A program made the position numbers and the translations under genes. Below the pieces are notes generated by a model, which saw only the letters and a list, made by a program, of their open reading frames with translations, made no database searches and was not told where the DNA came from. A stretch of DNA of 46,408 bases, taken from positions 1 to 46,408 of the IMG/VR virus record IMGVR_UViG_3300005253_000334, one strand, 5' to 3'. Below are positions 22,601-28,540 of the stretch, in pieces (position 1 is the first letter of the stretch; every line of letters starts with the position of its first letter). Source of the DNA: a virus.

Positions 22601-22716
22601 CTGAGCCCGCCATACGATGCCCCCACTGCGGCAAGAAGCTAGCCGAAAGGCTGAACGGGAAGGTGGAGTTCACCTGTCGGGGGTGCAAGAAGCGGGTGAC
22701 GGTGCGGAGGGTGTGA
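22597..22716 (+). CDS. Com-like zinc-ribbon microprotein
   Basis: GTG 22597 (GTGA overlap); 39 residues. IRCPHCGKKLAERLNGKVEF then TCRGCKKRVTVRRV resembles the zinc ribbon of the phage Mu Com group, where the protein acts on mRNA to switch on translation of a modification gene. The resemblance is in layout and length; the target here is unknown. Confidence 0.75.
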   Translation: MTEPAIRCPHCGKKLAERLNGKVEFTCRGCKKRVTVRRV

Positions 22717-22722
22717 TAGAAT
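22696..22722 (+). promoter_or_regulatory. Candidate extended -10 promoter before the lysis genes
   Basis: TG-a-TAGAAT at 22714-22722 is an extended -10 with five of six consensus bases. A -35-like GTGACG lies at 22696-22701. It is placed at the end of the Com-like gene, about 30 bases before a strong hairpin and 98 bases before the first lysis-region gene. Probably drives the endolysin/holin group. Confidence 0.5.
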
Positions 22723-22751
22723 AGGGCGAGTAGTTCGGATGCTCTTTAGTG

Positions 22752-22784
22752 GCCGTCGTGCCCAGTGTGGTACGGCGGCTTCTT
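22752..22784 (+). terminator. Strong hairpin with U-rich tail before endolysin operon
   Basis: GCCGTCGTGCC (22752-22762) pairs with GGTACGGCGGC (22769-22779), including two G-U pairs, leaving a 6-base loop CAGTGT and a following TTCTTCTAT. It lies just downstream of the promoter candidate, so it may be an attenuator or leader structure and not only an end of the upstream operon. Confidence 0.65.
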
Positions 22785-22819
22785 CTATGCTGTGCTGGTT
22801 AGTGATCCTGGGAGTGTAC

Positions 22820-22990
22820 ATGAGCTGGCTTCAGTCACGGGACAAACCCCGCGACATTCCCGAAACCGTTAGCGACGCCTATTTGGAGACGCCGGACATT
22901 TCGGGTGACATTCCAGAATACCTGAGTAACGCCTACGAGCCGTGTCCGTCTGCGGTGGCTGAGGCGGAGCGGATCGTGAGCAAGCCGTGA
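22820..22990 (+). CDS. Small acidic protein upstream of endolysin
   Basis: ATG 22820 follows GGGAG at 22811-22815; 56 residues. ATG 22787 in the same frame would add a hydrophobic start (MLCWLVILGVY), making a signal-anchored protein, which cannot be excluded. The body is acidic with a repeated pattern DIPETVSDAYLE and DIPEYLSNAYE. The stop overlaps the amidase GTG. Perhaps a lysis accessory. Confidence 0.6.
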   Translation: MSWLQSRDKPRDIPETVSDAYLETPDISGDIPEYLSNAYEPCPSAVAEAERIVSKP

Positions 22991-23703
22991 CGCTCGCCAC
23001 GCGCAGGATCAGCGGCAACAACAGCGGCCTGTACCTCCGCCCCCCGAAGGTCGTCGTTGTGCATAGCACGCGCTCAGGTCGGGCTGACTTCAGTGATGCC
23101 CAGGAGTTAGCGGCAACACTGGCATGGTTCACGAATCCCAACGGAGCATCGGCTCAGTGGGTGTTGTCGGAGACGGAGCGGGTGCGGGTGGTGGAGGACG
23201 CACTGATCGCTTGGCACTCTGCCTACCTGAACGGTAGGTCGTGGGGGATAGAGATGACGCAGCCCACCATCGACCGGCCATATCGTGATGGGCACTACGA
23301 TAACGCCGCCCTTGTGGGTCGGCACTACGTTTCCCTCGGTGTGGCTCCCGTCTGGTTGCCCTTTTGGAACGGAGACGACGCCAGCGGGTTTGTGGCGCAC
23401 CAGGACACGGTTCAGGGCAGGGAATCGGGCAAGACAGACCCAGGGCCATTCGACAGAGTGAGGTTCATCGCATCATTGGAGGACAAGATGACGGACGAAG
23501 AGTTCCTGAAGCAGTTGAACCGCGTGCTGTCGCGGGCACGGGTAGTTGCGACGTTGGCAGACGGGAAAACGAAGCAGTCAAAATACCATGCGCTGGGTTG
23601 GTGGATTGACCTCCTGCGTCGCCACCATGAGGACGCGGCTAAGCACAGCGCGGGAGAGGCGCACGACCACGAGATACCGGCTGGCCGGACGGGGGAGGCG
23701 TGA
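22987..23703 (+). CDS. N-acetylmuramoyl-L-alanine amidase endolysin (Amidase_2)
   Basis: GTG 22987 (GTGA overlap); 238 residues. Zinc-ligand pattern of the Amidase_2/PGRP fold: H26 (VVVHSTRSG), H138 (GFVAHQD) and D151 in GKTDPGPFD, with K149 as the usual catalytic partner; AWHSAYLNGRSWGIEM gives the second conserved strand. It cleaves the bond between muramic acid and the stem peptide at lysis. Residues 165-238 are a helical C-terminal part (LGWWIDLLRRHHEDAAKHSA), without a known wall-binding repeat. It has no signal peptide, so it needs a holin. Confidence 0.92.
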   Translation: MTLATRRISGNNSGLYLRPPKVVVVHSTRSGRADFSDAQELAATLAWFTNPNGASAQWVLSETERVRVVEDALIAWHSAYLNGRSWGIEMTQPTIDRPYRDGHYDNAALVGRHYVSLGVAPVWLPFWNGDDASGFVAHQDTVQGRESGKTDPGPFDRVRFIASLEDKMTDEEFLKQLNRVLSRARVVATLADGKTKQSKYHALGWWIDLLRRHHEDAAKHSAGEAHDHEIPAGRTGEA

Positions 23704-23837
23704 TGGAAGGGGCAATGAAATCTCTAACTGAGCTTCTGCGCGGTATACGCGAAGGAGTGAAGGCCGTTAACGAGGGGCGCGTCAGGCCCTGGGGTGAAGT
23801 TGAGAAAGAACTGTTCGGAGACGAAGAGACGAAGTGA
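23703..23837 (+). CDS. Small antitoxin-like helical protein
   Basis: ATG 23703 overlaps the amidase stop (TGATG); 44 residues. SLTELLRGIREGVKAVNEGR then VRPWGEVEKELFGD resembles the end of ribbon-helix-helix or Phd-type antitoxins (GRVRPWxEVxxEL). No toxin partner is visible next to it, so the role is open. It overlaps the next gene. Confidence 0.6.
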   Translation: MEGAMKSLTELLRGIREGVKAVNEGRVRPWGEVEKELFGDEETK

Positions 23838-23982
23838 TGGGGAGATCACCGCTATCGGCGTCGGGTTTCTCATCCTGAGCATGGCCGTGTTCGCCTGGTT
23901 CGCCTATCGGACGGGTAAGCGGGTCACGGCGCAGGACTTGATGGAGCGACGGCTAAAGAGGCTGAAACGGAGGCGACGATGA
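23794..23982 (+). CDS. Single-pass membrane microprotein
   Basis: GTG 23794 is the only ordinary start found; 62 residues, with a 44-base overlap with the previous gene. One membrane segment (AIGVGFLILSMAVFAWFAYR) is followed by a basic helix (MERRLKRLKRRRR). This resembles small holin-like or spanin-like lysis proteins. Stop overlaps the next ATG. The start is uncertain. Confidence 0.6.
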   Translation: MKLRKNCSETKRRSDGEITAIGVGFLILSMAVFAWFAYRTGKRVTAQDLMERRLKRLKRRRR

Positions 23983-24278
23983 GCACGACGTTTACTGCTA
24001 CGAGGTATAGTTTCAATCCTAACTGCACCACGTTTTCTGTGAAGCAAGTCTCTCCTCTGACCCCAGGCGTTCGTGAGCAGCGTTGGTTCTATGCTCACGA
24101 GGCTGAAATGGTCGCGCAATACGGCGGTCGTTGGATAGCGATTTCTGGTGAGACAGTTATCGGGGTTGGCGATGGCGCGTCCGAGGCTGCCGAGCAGGCC
24201 AGAGCGCGGGGATTCTCGGATATGGCTCTTATTCAAGTCCCAAAGCGCTTGGGTGAGTGGGACAACCTAATTGCCTAG
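23979..24278 (+). CDS. DUF5678-like protein
   Basis: ATG 23979 (ATGA overlap); 99 residues. WFYAHEAEMVAQYGGRWIAI, SGETVIGVGDGASEAAEQAR and GFSDMALIQVPK match the DUF5678 pattern (small alpha/beta domain of unknown function, common in archaea, bacteria and phages). It separates the lysis-region membrane proteins. No activity is known. Confidence 0.8.
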   Translation: MSTTFTATRYSFNPNCTTFSVKQVSPLTPGVREQRWFYAHEAEMVAQYGGRWIAISGETVIGVGDGASEAAEQARARGFSDMALIQVPKRLGEWDNLIA

Positions 24279-24288
24279 AGGAGCGACG

Positions 24289-24504
24289 GTGAACGACATG
24301 ATAGATAGAGCTACAGGCTCTACGGGTAACGCTGTAAGCGATGGCTTAACCCGTGCTGGTTGGGTCGCGGCGGTGCAGGCGTCTGTGGCGTTCTCGGTGC
24401 TGCGCTGGGACTGGCTGGAAGCTGATGAGCTGGCGCTGTTGGAGATACCTATTACGTTCATCGCCGTGGCCGCCTGGGGTCTATGGGATCGGTTTGGCAG
24501 GTAA
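24289..24504 (+). CDS. Holin-like membrane protein
   Basis: GTG 24289 follows GAGGAG; a TTG at 24271 in frame is less likely. About 71 residues: an amphipathic start (DMIDRATGSTGNAVSDGLTR), a first hydrophobic segment (AGWVAAVQASVAFSVLRW) and a second (LLEIPITFIAVAAWGLW). Two possible membrane spans, small size and position two genes after the endolysin suggest a class II holin. Confidence 0.65.
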   Translation: MNDMIDRATGSTGNAVSDGLTRAGWVAAVQASVAFSVLRWDWLEADELALLEIPITFIAVAAWGLWDRFGR

Positions 24505-24520
24505 GCCGTTAGGGGAGAGG

Positions 24521-24733
24521 GTGACGAAGACGGAGGCGCTGCTTGTCGCCCACACGGAGACGTGCGAGGGACACTGGAAGTCGATTGATGAACACTTGGA
24601 AAGGCTGAACGGCGACGTGGCGGAGAACAGCAAGTTTCGAGTGCAGCAAAAGGCGGTGTACGGGGTGATAGCTTTCGCCTGGGCGACAGTGCTGATTCCG
24701 GTTGTGACGATAGCCGTGGCGGTGCTGGCGTGA
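24521..24733 (+). CDS. XhlA-like coiled-coil membrane protein
   Basis: GTG 24521 follows GGGGAGAG; TTG 24494 is an alternative. About 70 residues: a helical coiled-coil part (HWKSIDEHLERLNGDVAENS) then a C-terminal membrane segment (AVYGVIAFAWATVLIPVVTI). This is the layout of XhlA-type lysis proteins that cooperate with a holin. It directly follows the holin-like gene. Confidence 0.6.
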   Translation: MTKTEALLVAHTETCEGHWKSIDEHLERLNGDVAENSKFRVQQKAVYGVIAFAWATVLIPVVTIAVAVLA

Positions 24734-24807
24734 GAGCTATTAAGAGATTCCTGCGCCGTTGGCACCGTAGAATGTTTATCGGCGGCAATCCTGGGTGGGA
24801 ACGATGA
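24730..24807 (+). CDS. 25-residue basic microprotein
   Basis: GTG 24730 overlaps the upstream stop and the TGA at 24805-24807 overlaps the next ATG. The peptide is Arg-rich (MRAIKRFLRRWHRRMFIGG), a strongly amphipathic cationic helix. Coupling on both sides supports translation; it might be only a coupling peptide. Confidence 0.4.
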   Translation: MRAIKRFLRRWHRRMFIGGNPGWER

Positions 24808-25250
24808 CCTACACCAGCGGAATGATCCGCAAGCTCTTAGCGGACTACCAGCGTAGGGCGCAGGGAGCCCGTATGCGAGCGCCGGAGGACAGGTTGGGCA
24901 CTAGGCCCCCGCCGCTGGATGAGGCCCCCTGGGCGAACACTAGCTGCCTGTGGTCGGACATAGAGCAGGCGATGCGAAGCCTGCCATTTCAACATGCGAT
25001 GATACTGTGGGACGTGGTATGCAAGGGCGAGTCAAGCTCGCGGAACGGGAAGCGGTATAGCTGGCGGGAGAGCGTGGGGGACTGGTGGGGTATCACGCCT
25101 GGGGACGTAAACAAGATAGTGGACGGGGCGCTAGAGGAGATGTGCGCGTTCCTGAATGTGGATACCGTAAACGAAATATCGCGTGGCATATCCAGGGCTG
25201 GTGGCGGGCCAGATGCCACTAGGGTTGACAATTCCCTAGTCGCTGGCTAA
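24804..25250 (+). CDS. Putative late-regulator-like HTH protein
   Basis: ATG 24804 (ATGA overlap); 148 residues. The body has WSDIEQAMRSLPFQHAMILW, YSWRESVGDWWGITPGDVNK and VDGALEEMCAFLN, where the second part reads as a helix-turn-helix. The arrangement recalls phage late activators (ArpU/RinA-like, sigma-region-4-like), which usually end the early/lysis operon. No detailed match can be claimed. Confidence 0.6.
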   Translation: MTYTSGMIRKLLADYQRRAQGARMRAPEDRLGTRPPPLDEAPWANTSCLWSDIEQAMRSLPFQHAMILWDVVCKGESSSRNGKRYSWRESVGDWWGITPGDVNKIVDGALEEMCAFLNVDTVNEISRGISRAGGGPDATRVDNSLVAG

Positions 25251-25253
25251 AAT
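25225..25253 (+). promoter_or_regulatory. Near-consensus promoter TTGACA-17-TAAAAT
   Basis: -35 TTGACA (25225-25230) and -10 TAAAAT (25248-25253) with 17 bases between, the best sigma70 promoter seen in the window. It points rightward, but what follows is a hairpin (25264-25289) and minus-strand genes. A transcript would be short and antisense to the end of the minus-strand gene 25253-25399, unless it reads through. Confidence 0.6.
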
Positions 25254-25399
25254 CAGTGTATCGTAGGGCGTCCCTGTGGGGGCGCTCTATTTGATTGGGC
25301 GCGCCACGTCGTCTCGCACCTTGGGCAGAACCAGTATTGAATTCGGCTACCTAGGCGAGACACGTTCTTGGTGGGAATCTTGCAGGTTGGGCAAATCAC
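25253..25399 (-). CDS. Zinc-ribbon microprotein at the end of the minus operon
   Basis: GTG 25399 overlaps the stop of the upstream minus gene (GTGA). The 48-residue product has ICPTCKIPTKNVSRLGSRIQ and YWFCPRCETTWRAQ, a standard zinc ribbon. Its last third is encoded by the hairpin sequence at 25264-25289, so that tail may have no function. Confidence 0.7.
   Translation of the reverse strand: MICPTCKIPTKNVSRLGSRIQYWFCPRCETTWRAQSNRAPPQGRPTIH
25264..25292 (+). terminator. 11-bp hairpin between convergent transcription units
   Basis: TAGGGCGTCCC (25264-25274) pairs with GGGGCGCTCTA (25279-25289) with a TGTG loop and TTT after it. It lies 11 bases after the -10 of the promoter candidate and inside the end of the minus-strand zinc-ribbon gene. 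It can end rightward transcription; it may give a tiny RNA from the promoter at 25225. Confidence 0.65.
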
Positions 25400-25608
25400 T
25401 CCGTAGCCTCCTTAATGGCGTCGCGGGCCTCGACACAATATGACTTCGGACAATCACGGAAGACGTGGCCCAGGCATTCAGGCTCGTCTCTCAGACTGTG
25501 CAGCTTGTCAGCGCTCCTTTCCAGCGCCTCTAGCAGCTTGGCGTTGACGGCGCGGAGGCGTTCGTTGCTTGCTTTAAGGGTTTCGATGGTGCCGTCCATT
25601 GGGTACAT
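25396..25608 (-). CDS. Small coiled-coil protein with Cys/His end
   Basis: ATG 25608 is preceded by AGAGGAGACAAT; 70 residues. A leucine-heptad helix (IETLKASNERLRAVNAKLLE, ALERSADKLHSL) is followed by CLGHVFRDCPKSYCVEARDA, a Cys/His cluster. Looks like a coiled-coil dimer with a small metal site. Part of a ten-gene minus-strand set. Confidence 0.7.
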   Translation of the reverse strand: MYPMDGTIETLKASNERLRAVNAKLLEALERSADKLHSLRDEPECLGHVFRDCPKSYCVEARDAIKEATE

Positions 25609-25629
25609 ATTGTCTCCTCTCGTGATGGC

Positions 25630-25821
25630 TTAGGCTGTTTGGTTGAGGATGCGGAGGATATTACAGGCGGTGCAGTGGCAATCCTCTTTACGGGGGATTT
25701 CGCCGAAGCAGAGTCTTTGCCGCTCACTGATGCTGCGCGGCGCTAAGTTGCGAAGCGCGATCAAGCACTCACTGAGAAGTGATACTGCCTGTTCGTCTGT
25801 GATTGCCTTACGTAATGCCAT
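25630..25821 (-). CDS. Small CxC-type protein
   Basis: I start at ATG 25821, behind GGAAGGGAGAAC; a longer frame exists upstream but has no better site. 63 residues: helical (TDEQAVSLLSECLIALRNLA), then ISERQRLCFGEIPRKEDCHC and TACNILRIL. C-x-C-x-x-C could bind a metal. Unknown function. Confidence 0.65.
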   Translation of the reverse strand: MALRKAITDEQAVSLLSECLIALRNLAPRSISERQRLCFGEIPRKEDCHCTACNILRILNQTA

Positions 25822-25850
25822 GTTCTCCCTTCCTTCCATGATGATATGGG

Positions 25851-26036
25851 CTAGGACTGGCGGACTTCGGGCCACTTCTTGTTGAGAGCGTCGTAGTGTT
25901 CGATGATGGCGACATGCACGTCCACACTAATGCTGGCGAGGATTTGTACCCTGTTATCGTGCATATTCACGACACCGGACTGCCGCACGCCTTCGTAAGC
26001 CTGGAAGTCCTCTTTGGTGATGTCGGCTAGTTTCAT
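25851..26036 (-). CDS. 61-residue alpha-helical protein
   Basis: ATG 26036 is preceded by AGAGGAGACTGAGCAA; it overlaps the stop of the upstream zinc-ribbon gene (26033-26185). The sequence (LADITKEDFQAYEGVRQSGV, VHVAIIEHYDALNKKWPEV) is a compact helical protein. No family recognised. Confidence 0.7.
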   Translation of the reverse strand: MKLADITKEDFQAYEGVRQSGVVNMHDNRVQILASISVDVHVAIIEHYDALNKKWPEVRQS

Positions 26037-26185
26037 TTGCTCAGTCTCCTCTTCTTATCCCAGTCAAGCGATTGACAGCGTGGATTGGCGCATTTGAGTG
26101 GCTTATCGCGGGCCTGTTCCAGTCGGCCAGGTCTAGGCGTCCACTGATAGCCGCATTTCTGGCAGGTGAAGGTGGTGGGTGTCAT
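26033..26185 (-). CDS. Zinc-ribbon microprotein
   Basis: ATG 26185 follows GGGAGCGACTAGT; 50 residues. FTCQKCGYQWTPRPGRLEQA and KPLKCANPRCQSLDWDKKRR: two Cys pairs with WTPRP in between, the same layout as the protein at 8601 (CxxCGHEWHPRKPERP...CxxCxSxxWDK). The two are probably distant copies of one family on opposite strands. Confidence 0.75.
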   Translation of the reverse strand: MTPTTFTCQKCGYQWTPRPGRLEQARDKPLKCANPRCQSLDWDKKRRLSK

Positions 26186-26187
26186 GA

Positions 26188-26493
26188 CTAGTCGCTCCCT
26201 TCCAATCCGCAGGCTTCTAGGAATTGCTCACGGTCGAAACCGCCTTCGCGATTATGCTTCTCTCCTGCCTTAGTAAGAAGTATTGTAAGGTCACCTGTAG
26301 TTCCAGGTCGGCTACAATGAGTACAGTGAGGCGGGTTGTCGGCGGCGAAGAGGTCAGCGAAGTCAGCAATGAGTAGTTGCACTACACTGTGAGCCCCCAA
26401 GAGGGCATCCGTTGGGCCATCAGTGGCCGCTAGGTGGTATTGCAGCAATCGGGCCACATCCTCGTAATGCTTTGTCTGGTATCTGGTAGTCAT
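26188..26493 (-). CDS. Helical protein with CxxC
   Basis: ATG 26493 is preceded by AAGGGGGACGC; 101 residues (upstream in-frame residues are a shadow). The first part is helical (HYEDVARLLQYHLAATDGPT, VVQLLIADFADLFAADNP), followed by HCTHCSRPGTTGDL and an acidic end. It overlaps the next upstream minus gene by 4 bases. Function unknown. Confidence 0.7.
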   Translation of the reverse strand: MTTRYQTKHYEDVARLLQYHLAATDGPTDALLGAHSVVQLLIADFADLFAADNPPHCTHCSRPGTTGDLTILLTKAGEKHNREGGFDREQFLEACGLEGSD

Positions 26494-26771
26494 GCGTCCC
26501 CCTTCGCGGCCTTGATGGCGGTGCGTAGGCACAGCACGGTCGGGCTGGCATCGGGGTTGATGCGCTCGATTTTGCACCGTTCCGTGGTGGTTATCAGGGC
26601 CTCTTCGCAGGCCGACAGTAGCTCCGGTGCGGCGGCGATGAGGCGAGCGTTGGCCTCAACCTCCTCAGAAGTAGTCCCGCTCGCTTCTGCGATTGGCCCG
26701 TTAGTGGTATTTGGTTCGCCTGCCCAGATAGTGTGACCAACCTGCCGCCACGGCCCAGGTGTGTGTTCCAT
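26490..26771 (-). CDS. HTPGPW-type small phage protein
   Basis: ATG 26771 is preceded by GAGAGGAGACGAT; 93 residues. MEHTPGPWRQVGHTIWAGEP, EEVEANARLIAAAPELLSAC and LRTAIKAAKGDA are the marks of a family very common in phages and prophages (often annotated only as hypothetical). The N-terminal HTPGPW and the ANARLIAAAPELL segment are diagnostic. No known activity. Confidence 0.85.
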   Translation of the reverse strand: MEHTPGPWRQVGHTIWAGEPNTTNGPIAEASGTTSEEVEANARLIAAAPELLSACEEALITTTERCKIERINPDASPTVLCLRTAIKAAKGDA

Positions 26772-26799
26772 ATCGTCTCCTCTCATGATGAAATGGCGG

Positions 26800-27006
26800 C
26801 TAGCGGTAATCGGATATGCGGAGAGCTGTTCGTGGAGAACATTGGCAGATGCGTGGTATTAGGTCTTTCGCTTCCTGGTATCCAAGCCAGCCTCTCCCCG
26901 CACGGAAGGCCGACCCATCGCTAAAGACAGCGATGTCATCGTGCCAATGGCCAACGTAGCGATGGCCTGCCTGTTCTAGCACCACGGGCGTTGTCTGCGT
27001 TGCCAT
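26800..27006 (-). CDS. Small beta-rich protein
   Basis: ATG 27006 is preceded by AGGAAGGGGAATCA; 68 residues. VVLEQAGHRYVGHWHDDIAV, FSDGSAFRAGRGWLGYQEAK: a small beta-sheet domain with an aromatic core. No family recognised. Part of the minus-strand set. Confidence 0.7.
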   Translation of the reverse strand: MATQTTPVVLEQAGHRYVGHWHDDIAVFSDGSAFRAGRGWLGYQEAKDLIPRICQCSPRTALRISDYR

Positions 27007-27077
27007 TGATTCCCCTTCCTTTCTACTACTCCGTCCGGCATCGCGTCCATCATGTGATGGACGGGACGCTGGGGGGA

Positions 27078-27242
27078 CTAGCAACTGAGGCAATGGGCGT
27101 GCAGTTTATGGCGGCGGGCGTCCGTGCGGCAGTAGAACTTGCCATTGGTTCGCTTGTACGCAGGGTAAGGGCAGCGTATGCGTCCACTGGGCCCGTGGAT
27201 GATTTGCTGGCATTGGTGGGAAGGTGTCCTAAGCAGTGTCAT
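27078..27242 (-). CDS. 54-residue Cys/His protein
   Basis: ATG 27242 follows AGGAGGAAGAG; ends at TAG 27078. CQQIIHGPSGRIRCPYPAYK, then FYCRTDARRHKLHAHCLSC: Cys and His residues spaced for one or two zinc sites. The good ribosome site and position between two operon members support it. Confidence 0.65.
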   Translation of the reverse strand: MTLLRTPSHQCQQIIHGPSGRIRCPYPAYKRTNGKFYCRTDARRHKLHAHCLSC

Positions 27243-27270
27243 CTCTTCCTCCTGACTACTGAGCCTATGG

Positions 27271-27381
27271 TTAGCTAATCCTGCGCGTGGTCGGCGTTGG
27301 GATGGTGGTGGGGATGGTGACTGCGGAAACCCGAATGGGGCAGATGGCCTTGGCGATTGCGAACCGTATCCTCTGGAACAT
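27271..27381 (-). CDS. First gene of the minus operon, 36-residue peptide
   Basis: ATG 27381 follows TTAGGAGGGAAGAG, and lies 35 bases after the -10 of the minus-strand promoter. The peptide is basic at both ends with a Thr/Pro-rich tail (VTIPTTIPTPTTRRIS). It may be a leader peptide or a short regulator; function unknown. Confidence 0.5.
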   Translation of the reverse strand: MFQRIRFAIAKAICPIRVSAVTIPTTIPTPTTRRIS

Positions 27382-27415
27382 CTCTTCCCTCCTAACTACT
27401 ACCGTGACTACCGTA

Positions 27416-27444
27416 ACAGTACACCCATGATTAAGGCTTGTCAA
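27416..27444 (-). promoter_or_regulatory. Promoter of the minus-strand early operon
   Basis: Read on the minus strand: TTGACA (27444-27439), 17 bases, TACTGT (27421-27416). The -35 is perfect, the -10 matches at three of six positions. It lies just upstream of the first minus-strand gene (27381) and of an operator-like palindrome at 27473-27484. Confidence 0.6.
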
Positions 27445-27472
27445 GCCCCATGCTAGATACGAACATTGTCTC

Positions 27473-27484
27473 ATTGTTCACAAT
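27473..27484. promoter_or_regulatory. Operator-like palindrome ATTGT-TC-ACAAT
   Basis: A perfect inverted repeat (arms ATTGT and ACAAT around TC) between the minus operon promoter and the plus-strand HTH gene. A further ATTGT half-site lies 8 bases to the left at 27465-27469. Spacing and position fit a repressor or regulator binding site that controls both directions. Confidence 0.5.
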
Positions 27485-27496
27485 CTCCATGACGTG

Positions 27497-27913
27497 ATGG
27501 AATCTAAAGCGCTAGTCAATATGGGTATGTCACCGTATCCTGCTGATATTAAGGCGGAGGCGGTCGCCTTGGTCTACGAGTCGGGTAACTTCTCCGAAGC
27601 CGCTAGGACGATGGCTGAACGCTACCCTGAGCGGAGCCCAAACTTTTCTCAAATCATCAGATGGTTCAAAAGGATTGATCCGGACAGATGGAAGGAGATG
27701 GGAGAAGAGAGGGAAGAAGCGTTCAAGGCGGGTATTATGGAGGTTGGAGTAAAGGCTATAGGCCGTCTGTCTGGCTCTCTGGATACTCTCAGTGACGCTG
27801 CGGTCCCTATCCCGTCAGGTATCACCATTGACAAAGCCATAGAACTGCTGAAGCTCCAGAAGGGCGGCGGGAATCAACTGAACGTGCAGTTCAACCTTGT
27901 GACCCGTGAATAG
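27497..27913 (+). CDS. HTH protein, possible terminase small subunit
   Basis: I use ATG 27497 (138 residues); GTG 27494 and ATGs at 27521 and 27527 are possible, none with a clear ribosome site. Residues about 12-60: PYPADIKAEAVALVYESGNF, SEAARTMAERY, NFSQIIRWFKRIDPDRWKEM is a helix-turn-helix, followed by a helical region and a C-terminal DKAIELLKLQKGGGNQLN. This is the general plan of terminase small subunits, and it is the first gene ahead of the packaging block, but the large subunit is 1.7 kb away. Confidence 0.6.
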   Translation: MESKALVNMGMSPYPADIKAEAVALVYESGNFSEAARTMAERYPERSPNFSQIIRWFKRIDPDRWKEMGEEREEAFKAGIMEVGVKAIGRLSGSLDTLSDAAVPIPSGITIDKAIELLKLQKGGGNQLNVQFNLVTRE

Positions 27914-28052
27914 CTGGTATCAGCTCCTACTACTGAATATGGCTCAAGGTAGGTATCTAAGCCTGTCCCGTAGGCTGCCGACTCCATACGATTGGCTGAT
28001 CCTTTGGGGCTTGGTGCAGGAGGAGCACGTGGTAGCTAGCCTACAGTGTTAA
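27906..28052 (+). CDS. 48-residue protein overlapping the HTH gene
   Basis: GTG 27906 overlaps the end of the HTH gene by 8 bases; ends at TAA 28050-28052. NSWYQLLLLNMAQGRYLSLS then RRLPTPYDWLILWGLVQEEH looks like a folded helical peptide with Trp/Tyr anchors. No clear ribosome site apart from coupling. Probably real, function unknown. Confidence 0.5.
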   Translation: MNSWYQLLLLNMAQGRYLSLSRRLPTPYDWLILWGLVQEEHVVASLQC

Positions 28053-28324
28053 CTGTGCCAGGCAAGCAGAAACAAAAGGCCCATAGATATCATCTATACC
28101 TATTGTGATTCCTGTTACTAAGTGCCACTAGTCCCTATCTAAATCACTTGACCTAATGGTTATAGTGCGAACCTGTAGGTAGGGAATGGATAGGGCGCGT
28201 GAACCTTACCGGCCTTAATTAAGCGGGTGTCGTCTATACGGGACGGGTTCCCGATTCGCGCTTCTCTGTATACAGCTAGGGTATCAACTCCGAGACGCGG
28301 CCCTCTATTTGGGCTATTGACATA
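28053..28324 (+). other. Intergenic region without recognisable gene before packaging block
   Basis: These 272 bases have lower GC on the left and no convincing reading frame on either strand with a ribosome site. I found no tRNA cloverleaf. Position between a possible small terminase gene and the packaging genes makes it a candidate for a pac or cos region. Confidence 0.4.
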
Positions 28325-28540
28325 ATGCCTTGTAAGAGATGCGGCTACAACGGTGCTGGGAGCCCGTGTCCTGTCTGTTGGCCAAGGGCGCAGTATGTCC
28401 CCACACCGCCGATTGTCCCCACAGAAGTGTCCCCACAAGAGCCCATGTCCCCACAGTGCGCCTGCGGTAAGCCGAGGGACGGGCGACACAGTTCATGTGC
28501 GGCCTGCCGAAAGCGGGCCTACAGGGAAAGGAGCAAATAA
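28325..28540 (+). CDS. Zinc-finger protein carrying the TGTCCCCACA repeats
   Basis: ATG 28325, no clear ribosome site; 71 residues. CKRCGYNGAGSPCPVC at the start and CACGKPRDGRHSSCAAC at the end form two Cys clusters; the middle (VPTPPIVPTEVSPQEPMSPQ) is a Pro/Thr/Ser linker encoded by four TGTCCCCACA repeats. Basic C-terminus. Probably a DNA- or RNA-binding microprotein. Confidence 0.7.
   Translation: MPCKRCGYNGAGSPCPVCWPRAQYVPTPPIVPTEVSPQEPMSPQCACGKPRDGRHSSCAACRKRAYRERSK
28396..28455. repeat. Four exact TGTCCCCACA direct repeats (iteron-like)
   Basis: Exact 10-base copies at 28396-28405, 28414-28423, 28428-28437 and 28446-28455; start-to-start spacings 18, 14 and 18. Copies 1 and 2 are in one reading frame and copies 3 and 4 in another relative to the surrounding gene, so protein repetition does not explain them. 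They look like binding sites for a phage DNA-binding protein. Confidence 0.75.
28523..28539 (+). repeat. 17-bp ribosome-site repeat, copy 1
   Basis: AGGGAAAGGAGCAAATA, identical to 28653-28669. This copy ends one base before GTG 28541 and the other one base before ATG 28671, so a ribosome-binding leader is duplicated with identical spacing. Confidence 0.8.

Noticed and set aside
26991-27278. A 95-residue plus-strand frame
   Set aside because: Antisense to two minus-strand genes with good ribosome sites; no site of its own.
28317-28322. A perfect TTGACA
   Set aside because: No -10 at 16-18 bases (tgcggc at that place) and it sits three bases before an ATG.
28160-28489. A 109-residue minus-strand frame across the pre-packaging gap
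   Set aside because: No ribosome site, no motif, and it crosses the repeat array and the zinc-finger gene; I also tried to fold tRNA arms here and found none.
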